From assembly GCA_016195405.1 (NCBI GenBank), contig JACPZP010000153.1, positions 1 through 50,058 on the forward strand: a stretch of 50,058 nt of DNA, written 5' to 3'. This document shows positions 36,458 to 44,739 of this stretch, piece after piece. The number at the start of each line of letters is the position of its first letter. Within the stretch, counting starts at the first letter, position 1. The position numbers were made by a program, and so were the translations under genes. The notes under the pieces are model-generated. The model worked only from the letters and a program-made list of their open reading frames with translations. It did not search any database and was not told the origin of the DNA. Origin of the DNA: Planctomycetota bacterium. GTDB lineage: Bacteria > Planctomycetota > Planctomycetia > Gemmatales > Gemmataceae.

Positions 36458-36746
36458 GGCGAAACTCCTTCCTTTCCTAACACGAGAATCTCAGTTCATG
36501 AAAACATGCCGCCCAGACCAATGCAAACACAAACTCAACTGAGGCTTCAAGCAGCAGCTGTGCCCAATGTGCGTGCAACCTTGCCGCGAATCGATGCAAT
36601 CGAGACCACCGGCAGATTTTTCTCGCCTACCGTCCTGGATTGATAACGTCTTAGTCTCCATTGCTTTGCAGCACACGAAGCGCGGAATCGCGCGTTGGCA
36701 TATGAGTTGCGTTTTGGGGAGCAATGCATCGATTAAGGAGCGTCTC

Positions 36747-38522
36747 TTGACCCGATACGCCGTCGGTCTTCGCTGTATCTGTCTTGGCGCCCTGATTCTC
36801 TTGGGAATCGGGGCGCCGGCTTTCGGTCAACTACAAGACCCCGAAGAAGCACCTCTGCCAACGCAACTCTTCTCGCGCGACGAATTCGATCAGCAACTGC
36901 AAAAGGAAATCAAGGCCGCCGCCGTTCGGGCCGACAGCGCCTGGATCATGGTCTCGTCGGCCCTGGTCATGCTCATGGTTCCAGGGCTGGCGCTTTTCTA
37001 CGGCGGCATGGTCCGTCGCAAGAATATCCTCGCCACCATGATGCACAGCATGGCCGCGTTGGCCGTGGTGGGCGTTTATTGGATCGCCGTCGGCTATTCG
37101 CTGGCTTTCGGACAACCCTGGCTCGGGTCGCCGGACTTCAGCTTTTTGGGCTGGAGCGGCGATCTCATCTTCCTTAAGGGCATCGCGCCGGACAAGCTTC
37201 TTCCGGGGACCAACATTCCCGTCTATCTGCATTGCATGTATCAAGGGATGTTCGCGATCATCACGCCGGCGCTTATCTCCGGCGCCATCGCGGAACGGAT
37301 TCGCTTCAAGCCTTATTGCCTGTTCTTGATCGCTTGGGTCACGTTCGTCTATTGCCCGCTGGCGCATGGCGTGTGGGCCATGGACTGGTGGCACGAAGCG
37401 GCCCTGACAACCGGCAAGAGTCTGGGTGAAACGCCATGCGGTTGGCTGGGCGCGATGGGGGCACTCGATTTCGCAGGCGGCACGGTCGTGCACATCTCCG
37501 AGGGCTTCGCCGGCTTGGCAGCGATTCTGATGCTGCGCAAGCGACACGGTTATCCGGAACAATCATTCCATCCCAGCAGCATGGTTCTAACCTTGGCCGG
37601 CGCGGGACTCTTATGGTTTGGCTGGTTTGGCTTCAACGGCGGCAGCGCCCTGGCCAGCGGCGCGAACGCGGTCTCCGCTTTCACGGCGACTCAAGCGGCC
37701 GCGGCAGGCGCGGGCCTGAGTTGGATGCTGATCGAATCGCTGCATCGCGGCAAAGCCACAGCCCTTGGCCTCGCCTCCGGAATAGTCGCCGGGCTGGTCG
37801 CGGTCACGCCGGCTTCGGGCTTCGTCTATCCGGCTGGCGGGCTCGTGATCGGCTTGATTTCCGGCATCGTCTGCTATGTCGCAGTCAATCTCAAGCCGGT
37901 TTTCAAATACGACGACTCGCTCGATGCCTTCGGCGTTCACGGCGTAGGAGGCTTTCTCGGGGCGATTTTGACCGGCGTATTCTGCTCCAAGGCCGTCAAC
38001 GAAAACGGCGCCGACGGACTTTTATTCGGCCATAGCGCACAACTCGGCAAACAGTTGATCGCCGCCGGGGCCGCCGCTGGAATCTCTTTGGTGGTGAGCA
38101 TTCTGTTGGTCAAGATCATTGATCTCGTCTTCGGATTCCTCGTCGCCGAGCGCGAAGAGATCGAAGGCCTTGATCGCACCGAGCACGGCGAGACGGGCTT
38201 CGACCTCGGCCTGGCGATGGAAGCGGTTTCTTCCGCAGCGGTCGCCGAGCCACGAGCCGCGTTGATGCCGCGTAACGGCCAAATGCGATTCAACGTCGTG
38301 ATCGACGGCGCCACGAGCGGCGAGTTGATGAAGGCCTGGTCTGATCTGTGCCAGCCAGGCGCGGCGTCGATCGACTTCAAAGCGGTCTACCCGAACCTCA
38401 CCACGGTGCAAGGCAACCGCTTCAACTTCCGCGGCGGCGACCAGAGCAAGATACGCGACAGCCTGCAGCGGCTTTTCCAAAACCGCTTGCAAATACCCGT
38501 AAAGGCCAAGGTCGAAGTTTAG
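36747..38522 (+). CDS. amtB: Ammonium transporter with extra C-terminal domain
   Basis: Amt/MEP channels move ammonium across the inner membrane. The 591-residue product has a signal peptide ('LGALILLGIGAPAFGQ'), eleven membrane segments and family motifs ('ALFYGGMVRRKNILATMM', 'DFAGGTVVHISEGFAGL', 'WFGWFGFNGGSALASG', 'DDSLDAFGVHGVGG') containing the twin histidines of the pore. After the last segment an added domain of about 85 residues follows ('MRFNVVIDGATSGELMKAW' onward), absent from typical AmtB. Start is TTG 36747, with AAGGAG exactly 6 bases upstream. The glnK and glnA genes follow. Confidence 0.92.
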   Translation: MTRYAVGLRCICLGALILLGIGAPAFGQLQDPEEAPLPTQLFSRDEFDQQLQKEIKAAAVRADSAWIMVSSALVMLMVPGLALFYGGMVRRKNILATMMHSMAALAVVGVYWIAVGYSLAFGQPWLGSPDFSFLGWSGDLIFLKGIAPDKLLPGTNIPVYLHCMYQGMFAIITPALISGAIAERIRFKPYCLFLIAWVTFVYCPLAHGVWAMDWWHEAALTTGKSLGETPCGWLGAMGALDFAGGTVVHISEGFAGLAAILMLRKRHGYPEQSFHPSSMVLTLAGAGLLWFGWFGFNGGSALASGANAVSAFTATQAAAAGAGLSWMLIESLHRGKATALGLASGIVAGLVAVTPASGFVYPAGGLVIGLISGIVCYVAVNLKPVFKYDDSLDAFGVHGVGGFLGAILTGVFCSKAVNENGADGLLFGHSAQLGKQLIAAGAAAGISLVVSILLVKIIDLVFGFLVAEREEIEGLDRTEHGETGFDLGLAMEAVSSAAVAEPRAALMPRNGQMRFNVVIDGATSGELMKAWSDLCQPGAASIDFKAVYPNLTTVQGNRFNFRGGDQSKIRDSLQRLFQNRLQIPVKAKVEV

Positions 38523-38530
38523 AGTGTAAG

Positions 38531-38560
38531 TTTAGCCGCGAGCCAACGGCGAGCGCGGAC
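38531..38560 (+). repeat. REP-like element between amtB and glnK
   Basis: This 30-base element (core GCCGCGAGCCAACGGCGAGC) starts 9 bases after the amtB stop and ends 11 bases before the glnK start. An identical copy is at 40444-40473 after glnA, with a reversed partner at 40516-40547. It could act as a stabilising hairpin between co-transcribed genes. Confidence 0.8.
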
Positions 38561-38571
38561 GTCTGAGGCGC

Positions 38572-38928
38572 ATGATGAAAATGGTGGTTGCAGTGATTCG
38601 CCCTGAAAAGCTGGAAGACGTCCAACAGGCGCTCAACGAGCGCGACGTCTACCTGATGACGGTATCCGACGTGCGTGGCTGCGGCCGGCAGCGCGGCTTC
38701 ACCGAAGTGTATCGCGGCACCGAATTCCAGGTACGCCTGTTGCCGAAGCTGAAGCTCGAAATCGCCGTCAATGACGCCTTTGTCGACGCCGCCATCGAGG
38801 CCATCGTCCACGCTGCCCGCTCCGGCGAAACCGGCCAGGTCGGCGACGGCAAGATCTTCGTTCTCCCCATGGACGACTGCGTCCGAATCCGCACCGGCGA
38901 ACGCGGCGGACAGGCGATCGGACCTTGA
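38572..38928 (+). CDS. glnK: P-II nitrogen regulatory protein lacking the uridylylation tyrosine
   Basis: The 118-residue protein is a P-II trimer subunit that senses 2-oxoglutarate and ATP and controls AmtB or glutamine synthetase. P-II features: 'VIRPEKLEDVQQAL', the T-loop 'RGCGRQRGFTEVYRGTEFQV', the B-loop 'ARSGETGQVGDGKIFV' and C-loop 'VRIRTGERG'. At the position of the T-loop tyrosine modified in enteric bacteria (Tyr51, '...GAEY') this protein has phenylalanine (F52 from the first Met), so regulation by uridylylation there is ruled out. It follows amtB by 49 bases, the normal pairing. Confidence 0.92.
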   Translation: MMKMVVAVIRPEKLEDVQQALNERDVYLMTVSDVRGCGRQRGFTEVYRGTEFQVRLLPKLKLEIAVNDAFVDAAIEAIVHAARSGETGQVGDGKIFVLPMDDCVRIRTGERGGQAIGP

Positions 38929-38944
38929 AGAAATTACAGATTGT

Positions 38945-38971
38945 AGATTGCAGAACGTGTTCTTGCAATCT
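38945..38971. repeat. Hairpin repeat upstream of glnA
   Basis: AGATTGCA-GAAC at 38945-38956 pairs with GTTCTTGCAATCT at 38959-38971, with one bulged base, followed by tandem CTGAAAT repeats to 38990. It occupies most of the leader between glnK and glnA and resembles another dispersed repeat family. Confidence 0.55.
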
Positions 38972-39022
38972 GCATTCTGAAATCTGAAATCTGCAATCCC
39001 TTTTCAAAAGGAGACTTCTCCC

Positions 39023-40432
39023 ATGACCCCGAAAGAAGTCCTGGCCTTGATGCGGCAAAAGGAAGTCAAAGCCGTCGATATGCGGTTCATCGACTTTCCC
39101 GGTATGTCGCAGCATTTCACGATTCCCGCCAGCGCCCTGGAGGAATCGGTGTTCGAGGACGGCCTCGGTTTCGACGGCTCTTCGATCCGCGGCTGGCAAG
39201 CGATCAACGAGTCGGACATGCTCGTTCTGCCGCAGCCCGAGACCGCCTTCATCGACCCGTTCATGAAGGAAACGACGCTCGTGATGTTGTGCAATATCCA
39301 GGACCCGTTGACCCGCCAGGACTATAGCCGCGACCCGCGCAATGTGTCCCGCAAGTCTGTCAACTACATGAAGGCCTCGGGCGTCGCCGACGTGGCTTAC
39401 ATCGGTCCGGAGCTGGAGTTCTTCGTCTTCGACAGCATTCGCTACGACCAAACGCAAAACTCCGGCTATTACTTCATCGACAGCGAGGAAGGCGCCTGGA
39501 ACACCGGCCTCGATAACAAGAACCTCGGTTACAAGCTCCGCTACAAGGAGGGCTATTTCCCCGTGCCGCCGTCGGACGCTCTGCACGACATCCGATCCGA
39601 AATGATGCTGACCATGATCAACTGCGGCCTGACCATCGAGGCGCAGCACCACGAAGTCGCCACCGGCGGCCAAGGCGAGATCGACATGAAATATGGCCCG
39701 CTCGTGCAGATGGCCGACAACGTCGTCAAGTACAAGTACATCGTCAAGAACGTGGCCCGCAAGTACGGCAAGACGGCAACCTTCATGCCCAAGCCGCTCT
39801 TCATGGACAATGGCACGGGCATGCACGTGCACATCTCGCTTTGGAAGGGCAATAGCAACCTGTTCGCGGGATCGGGTTACGCAGGTCTGTCGGACGTGGG
39901 CCTCTATGCTATTGGCGGCCTACTCAAGCATGCTCCGGCTCTGTGTGCTTTCACCAATCCGACCACCAATAGTTACAAGCGCCTGGTTCCCGGGTACGAG
40001 GCCCCGGTCAATCTTGCTTACAGCCGCCGCAATCGTTCGGCATCCATCCGCATTCCGATGTATTCCGCCAATCCCAAGGCGAAGCGCATCGAGTTCCGCT
40101 GCCCCGATGGATCGAGCAATCCCTACCTCGCCTTCGCGGCGATGTTGATGGCGGTCCTCGACGGCATCAAGAACAAAACCAAACCGGGCGAGCCGCTCGA
40201 CAAAGACATTTACGACCTGGAGCCCGAGGAATTGGCCAAGGTGCCCAAGGCGCCTGGCGCCCTCGACGAGGCGGTGAGCGCGCTGGAAAAGGACCACGAG
40301 TTCCTGCTCCAGGGCGACGTCTTCACCGAAGATGTGCTGAAGATGTGGATCCGTTACAAGCGCGAGAAGGAGATTGACGCCATGCGCTTGCGGCCGCATC
40401 CGTATGAGTTTTACTTGTATTTCGATATTTGA
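39023..40432 (+). CDS. glnA: Glutamine synthetase type I
   Basis: The enzyme makes glutamine from glutamate, ammonia and ATP. The 469-residue protein has the type I pattern: 'GFDGSSIRGWQAINESDM', 'YIGPELEFFVFD', 'EAQHHEVATGGQGEID', 'NGTGMHVHISLWK' and 'SASIRIPMYSANPKAKRIEFRCPD'. The adenylylation tyrosine is conserved in context ('DIYDLEPEE'). AAAGGAG precedes the ATG at good distance. Together with amtB and glnK it forms an ammonium uptake, sensing and assimilation cluster. Confidence 0.96.
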   Translation: MTPKEVLALMRQKEVKAVDMRFIDFPGMSQHFTIPASALEESVFEDGLGFDGSSIRGWQAINESDMLVLPQPETAFIDPFMKETTLVMLCNIQDPLTRQDYSRDPRNVSRKSVNYMKASGVADVAYIGPELEFFVFDSIRYDQTQNSGYYFIDSEEGAWNTGLDNKNLGYKLRYKEGYFPVPPSDALHDIRSEMMLTMINCGLTIEAQHHEVATGGQGEIDMKYGPLVQMADNVVKYKYIVKNVARKYGKTATFMPKPLFMDNGTGMHVHISLWKGNSNLFAGSGYAGLSDVGLYAIGGLLKHAPALCAFTNPTTNSYKRLVPGYEAPVNLAYSRRNRSASIRIPMYSANPKAKRIEFRCPDGSSNPYLAFAAMLMAVLDGIKNKTKPGEPLDKDIYDLEPEELAKVPKAPGALDEAVSALEKDHEFLLQGDVFTEDVLKMWIRYKREKEIDAMRLRPHPYEFYLYFDI

Positions 40433-40443
40433 TCCGAATTTCG

Positions 40444-40547
40444 TTTAGCCGCGAGCCAACGGCGAGCGCGGACGCGGTCCCCTGGTGATGGTATGTTAAT
40501 CGCGAGGGGACCAAGCCCGCGCTCGCCGGCGGCTCGCGGCTAAACGA
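40444..40547. repeat. Paired inverted REP elements (BIME) between glnA and the kinase-like gene
   Basis: Left arm 40444-40473 is identical to the element at 38531-38560; right arm 40516-40547 is its reverse complement with two substitutions. Inside lies a second pair, GGTCCCC/GGGGACC (40476-40482, 40506-40512). The whole block can fold as one long hairpin and ends two bases before the next gene's ATG. Confidence 0.85.
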
Positions 40548-40549
40548 TT

Positions 40550-42136
40550 ATGATTGAAACACTGCTTGAAGCGCTAGCACTTCCCGGCGCCTATCCGTAT
40601 CCTGTGGACGCCGTCGAGCTTCGCCAAACCCACATCTCTGCGGTGTTTCTTGCAGGCGCTTTCGTCTACAAGATCAAGAAGCCCGTCAATCTCGGCTTCC
40701 TCGATTTTTCGACTTTAGAAAAACGCAAGCATTTCTGTGAGGAAGAAGTCCGTCTCAATCGCCGGCTCGCCCCGCACGTTTACATCGGCGTCGTTCCGAT
40801 CCGCAAGGATGCGAGCGGTCTGAATTTTGAAGGCAAGGGCGAAGCTGTCGAGTGGGCGGTCAAGATGGTCCGCTTGCCTGACGATGCGACGCTCGAAAGT
40901 CGACTGTTGCGAGGCGAAGTGCAACCGACACAGATCCAAGCGCTCGCACGCAAGCTGGCGTCGTTTCATAACAATGCCGAAGGTGGGCTGCGGATCGCGG
41001 AGTTTGGCCGCTTCGAAGTCGTCGCGAAGAATCTGCGTGAAAACTTCTCCCTGAGCGAAGCGCAAGTCGGAGTCACGGTGAGCGCGTCCGTATTCCAACG
41101 CTTTCGCGAGCTCACCGACGAGCATCTCGAACGGAATCGCGCGTTGATCGACGCTCGGGCCAAGCGTGGCATACCGCGCGACACGCACGGCGATTTGCAC
41201 CTCGATCACCTCTATTCTTTCCCTGACCGGTCGCCGCCGAAAGACCTGGTCATCATCGATTGCATCGAGTTCAACGAAAGATACCGCTACGCCGATCCTG
41301 TCGCTGACATGGCGTTTGTTGTGATGGATCTGGCGTTTCACGGGCGGCGAGACCTTGGCAAGCTCTTGGCTCGAACTTATTTCGATCAAACCGGAGACCG
41401 GGAAGGTCAAACGCTGCTTCCACTTTATGTGTCGTACCGCGCGGCCGTGCGTGGAAAAGTCGACGGGCTCAAATCCTTCGAAAAGGAAGTTCCCGCTACG
41501 GAAAAGGATCAAGCCCGCGCCAGCGCCACGGCCCATTGGCTGCTCGGGCTGTGGGAGTTGGAGGAACCGGCGCGGCGTTCTGCCTTAATCCTGATCAGTG
41601 GTTTGCCGGGGACCGGAAAATCGACTTTGGCCGACGATCTGTCTCAGCAATTTAATGCCGTTTGGCTGCGCTCAGACGTGATTCGCAAAGAACTCATTCA
41701 CGGCGATCCTGTTTCGACGCGCGGCTCGAAAGTGGAAGAGGGCATCTATTCCCCGGAAGCGACCGCACGCACCTATCACGAAATGCAGCGCCGCGCCACG
41801 GAGGCGATTTGGCAAGGCCGCCGGGTAATCGTCGATGCGAACTTTCGCTTGCAATGGCAGCGCCGACTCTTCTTTAGGATCGCTAAGGATCGCTGCGTGC
41901 CGTGCCTGTTCCTGAATTGCGAAGCCGATGCGCAAGTCATCCGCGAGCGTCTACGAAATCGCCGCGGCGATGTATCGGACGCCGACTGGAGCATCTACGA
42001 ATACGCCGCGGCAACCTCGCAAGCGTTCGACGTGGAATCGCGACGTCATGTTCATCTCATCAACGCCAATACTTCCTTGGAGAACATGGTACAGCAAGCC
42101 GTCGCGGTCTTGGCAGGGGCCGAGCTAGCACAGTAG
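40550..42136 (+). CDS. Kinase-like (APH fold) plus AAA/zeta-type ATPase fusion
   Basis: The 528-residue protein joins two ATP-binding domains. The N-terminal half has an aminoglycoside-phosphotransferase-like fold with 'FVYKIKKPVNLGFLDFSTLEKR', catalytic 'GDLHLDHL' and 'IDCIEFNERYRYADP'. The C-terminal half has a P-loop 'ISGLPGTGKST' near residue 351 and 'RRVIVDANF', as in AAA_33/zeta-like kinases. The fusion is known from several phyla (COG2187 plus COG0645) without an assigned substrate. The ATG comes 2 bases after a REP block and has no Shine-Dalgarno; the protein start matches the family. Its TAG stop is supplied by the next inverted repeat. Confidence 0.85.
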   Translation: MIETLLEALALPGAYPYPVDAVELRQTHISAVFLAGAFVYKIKKPVNLGFLDFSTLEKRKHFCEEEVRLNRRLAPHVYIGVVPIRKDASGLNFEGKGEAVEWAVKMVRLPDDATLESRLLRGEVQPTQIQALARKLASFHNNAEGGLRIAEFGRFEVVAKNLRENFSLSEAQVGVTVSASVFQRFRELTDEHLERNRALIDARAKRGIPRDTHGDLHLDHLYSFPDRSPPKDLVIIDCIEFNERYRYADPVADMAFVVMDLAFHGRRDLGKLLARTYFDQTGDREGQTLLPLYVSYRAAVRGKVDGLKSFEKEVPATEKDQARASATAHWLLGLWELEEPARRSALILISGLPGTGKSTLADDLSQQFNAVWLRSDVIRKELIHGDPVSTRGSKVEEGIYSPEATARTYHEMQRRATEAIWQGRRVIVDANFRLQWQRRLFFRIAKDRCVPCLFLNCEADAQVIRERLRNRRGDVSDADWSIYEYAAATSQAFDVESRRHVHLINANTSLENMVQQAVAVLAGAELAQ

Positions 42137-42248
42137 GTCCGGCGAGCCGAGCCGGACCCAATCGCCGTGAATCGACTGAATCCCGTACTGCTTGACTGGA
42201 CCTAGTCGCCGCGCGGGTTTGTGGGTCCGGCTCGGCTCGCCGGACCTA
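42134..42248. repeat. Perfect 27-bp inverted repeat supplying a stop codon
   Basis: Arms 42134-42160 and 42222-42248 are exact reverse complements over 27 bases (core GGTCCGGCGAGCCGAGCC), separated by 61 bases. The left arm begins with the TAG that ends the kinase-like gene. Confidence 0.85.
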
Positions 42249-42277
42249 CGGGAATGGGCGCGAAACATTTCGAAATT

Positions 42278-42309
42278 CTTGCTGCGTGGGGCAAAAACCG
42301 CGTTACAAT
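42278..42309 (+). promoter_or_regulatory. Sigma70-type promoter, shared motif copy 2
   Basis: CTTGCTGCGTGGG is followed by GTTACAATCGGG (42302-42313), with TACAAT as -10. It matches the element at 25087-25122 almost base for base in both boxes. It lies about 40 bases before the ATG at 42352. Confidence 0.6.
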
Positions 42310-42351
42310 CGGGGGCATCTTCAAAGAGTCCTCTCTCAAAGGATCGCACCC

Positions 42352-44658
42352 ATGCGCCGCCTCCTAACACTCCTCGCCATCATGTTTTCCGGCCTGTTCC
42401 TCTACGTGGCCGGCACGACCCAAGCGGATGATGCGCCGAAAGACAAGGCCAAGGGCCAAGCAAAAGGCCAAGCAAGACGAGTGCTGTGGACGACGTCGAA
42501 AGTGATCGGCTCGCCGGAGCCGCCGCCGGCTTACAAGACCGAGCCGGCGTTTCCCAAGCTCATGAAGTTCAACGAACCGCTCGACATGGCGTCGGCGCCG
42601 GGCACGAATCGGCTGTTCATTGCCGAGCGCTATGGCAAGATCTATTCATTCATCAACAAGAAGGACGTCGCGAAAGCTGACCTGGCTTGGGAGTTGAAAG
42701 GCGCGAAGGACTCCAAAGGCGAGCCGATGAAGCAATCGATCTACGCGATCACGCTGCATCCCAAGTTCAAAGACAACGGCTACATCTACGTGACCTGGAT
42801 TCCGAATCCTGAGACGGAAAGGCAACCGAAGGGATCGCGCGTCTCACGCTACACGGTCAAGGGCGATCCGCCGGTCTTGGATGCAGCAACGGAGAAGATC
42901 ATCTTCGAATGGCCCAACGGCGGGCACAATGGCGGCTGCCTCAAGTTCGGCCGCGACGACATGCTCTACATCGTCACCGGCGACGGCTCCGGCATCGCCG
43001 ACGAAAACAACATCGGCCAGGACCTTTCCAGCATCCATGCAAAGCTCTTACGCATCGACGTCGATCATCCCGACTCCGGCAAAAGCTACAGCATTCCCAA
43101 GGACAATCCGTTCGTCAAGACGCCCAAGGCTCGGCCCGAGATCTGGGCCTACGGCCTTCGGCAACTGTGGCGCTATAGCTTTGACCGTAAGACGGGCGAT
43201 CTTTGGGGAGGCGAAGTCGGGCAGGATCTGTGGGAGATGATCTACAGAGTCCAGAAGGGCGGCAATTATGGATGGAGCGTGCAGGAAGGCACCCACCCAT
43301 TCCGGCCCGAACGCAAAATGGGTCCGACGCCGATTCTGACGCCGGTAGTCGAACATGATCACGCCGCGTTTCGCAGCATCACGGGCGGCTTCGTGTATCA
43401 CGGCGCGCGCTCGAAGGACTTGGAAGGGACTTACCTCTACGGCGATTTCGATTCGGGCCGCATCTGGGGATTGCGCTACGACGCCGGTAAATTGTTAAGC
43501 AACCAGGAACTGGCCCGGACGACCTACCGCATCGTGAGCTGGGGAGAAGACAACGACGGCGAAGTTTACTTCCTCGACTTCACCGGCGGCGGCATTCATC
43601 AGCTCGTAAAAGCACCACCAGATACGAAGTCGCAAGCGGCGTTTCCGCGCAAGCTGTCCGAAACCGGCATCTTCACTTCGACCAAAGACCACACCCCGGC
43701 GCCCGGCCTAATTGCGTACACGGTCAACAGCCAGCTCTGGGGCGATCACACCTGTAAGGAGCGTTTCCTCGCCATTCCCGGCAACGGGCAGATTGGCTTG
43801 GATGAAATCACGTACCCGCAACCCTCGCCCGGCGCGCCTCCCGGCTGGCGCTTTCCCGATGGCACCGTGCTCGTCAAGACTTTCTCCATGCAGATGGAGC
43901 GCGGCAATCCTGCCAGCAAGAAACGGCTGGAGACACGGCTCTTGCACTTCCAGCAATTCCCCGGCACGCAGGAATACGGCGACCAATACTGGCGCGGCTA
44001 CACCTACGTCTGGAACGACGAGCAGACCGACGCCGAGTTGCTCGATGAGAAGGGCATGGACAAGAAAATCGTCATCAAGGACGCCAAAGCGCCGGGCGGG
44101 CAGGTGGTGCAGAACTATCGCTTCCCGAGCAGGGCCGAATGCACCGGCTGCCACACCAACGCCGCAAAGTTCGCACTGGGCGTCAGCACCATGCAAATGA
44201 ATCGGGACCACGACTACAACGGCAAGGCCATGAACCAGCTCGCGATGCTGGAGTCGATTGGCGTCTTCACCAAGCCGCTGCCGTCGCCCCCCGAAAAGCT
44301 CGCGAAGCTAGTTGATTACAACGACAGCAAAGCATCAACGGAGGACCGGGCCCGCGCATATTTGCATTCCAATTGCGCCCATTGCCACATCAAGTGGGGC
44401 GGCGGCAACGCGGAGTTCAAACTCTTGGCGACGTTGCCGCTCAAGGAAATGGGCATCGTCAACGTGCCGCCCGCGCATGGAAGCTTCGACATCAAGAGCG
44501 CCAAGCTGCTCGTTCCGGGGCATCCGGAGCAGTCGATCATCCACTACCGCATGGCCGCGACGGGACTGGGCCGAATGCCGCACATCGCCTCACGCGTCGT
44601 GGACGATGTGGGGCTGAAACTGGTGCATGACTGGATCAAGGGCATGCCCGCCAAGTGA
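42352..44658 (+). CDS. PQQ-type sugar dehydrogenase fused to a cytochrome c-like region
   Basis: The 768-residue exported protein has a signal peptide ('LLTLLAIMFSGLFLYVAG'), then a six-bladed propeller of the glucose/sorbosone dehydrogenase family ('AERYGKIYSF', 'PNGGHNGGCLKFGRDDMLYI', 'GEVGQDLWEMIYRVQKGGNYGW', 'GFVYHGARSKDLEGTYLYGDF'). The C-terminal part carries two haem-binding motifs: 'CTGCH' near residue 597 and 'CAHCH' near 675. It probably oxidises a sugar in the periplasm and passes electrons to its own haem. A shared-motif promoter lies upstream, and AAAGGA precedes ATG 42352. The substrate is unknown. Confidence 0.87.
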   Translation: MRRLLTLLAIMFSGLFLYVAGTTQADDAPKDKAKGQAKGQARRVLWTTSKVIGSPEPPPAYKTEPAFPKLMKFNEPLDMASAPGTNRLFIAERYGKIYSFINKKDVAKADLAWELKGAKDSKGEPMKQSIYAITLHPKFKDNGYIYVTWIPNPETERQPKGSRVSRYTVKGDPPVLDAATEKIIFEWPNGGHNGGCLKFGRDDMLYIVTGDGSGIADENNIGQDLSSIHAKLLRIDVDHPDSGKSYSIPKDNPFVKTPKARPEIWAYGLRQLWRYSFDRKTGDLWGGEVGQDLWEMIYRVQKGGNYGWSVQEGTHPFRPERKMGPTPILTPVVEHDHAAFRSITGGFVYHGARSKDLEGTYLYGDFDSGRIWGLRYDAGKLLSNQELARTTYRIVSWGEDNDGEVYFLDFTGGGIHQLVKAPPDTKSQAAFPRKLSETGIFTSTKDHTPAPGLIAYTVNSQLWGDHTCKERFLAIPGNGQIGLDEITYPQPSPGAPPGWRFPDGTVLVKTFSMQMERGNPASKKRLETRLLHFQQFPGTQEYGDQYWRGYTYVWNDEQTDAELLDEKGMDKKIVIKDAKAPGGQVVQNYRFPSRAECTGCHTNAAKFALGVSTMQMNRDHDYNGKAMNQLAMLESIGVFTKPLPSPPEKLAKLVDYNDSKASTEDRARAYLHSNCAHCHIKWGGGNAEFKLLATLPLKEMGIVNVPPAHGSFDIKSAKLLVPGHPEQSIIHYRMAATGLGRMPHIASRVVDDVGLKLVHDWIKGMPAK

Positions 44659-44739
44659 AAGCCGCCTGGGCTCGTGCGGAGCCGGATGTGCGCAAAACGC
44701 AATCGAAAAGCGAGAATTAGCATTCTAGCATTCTCGAAT

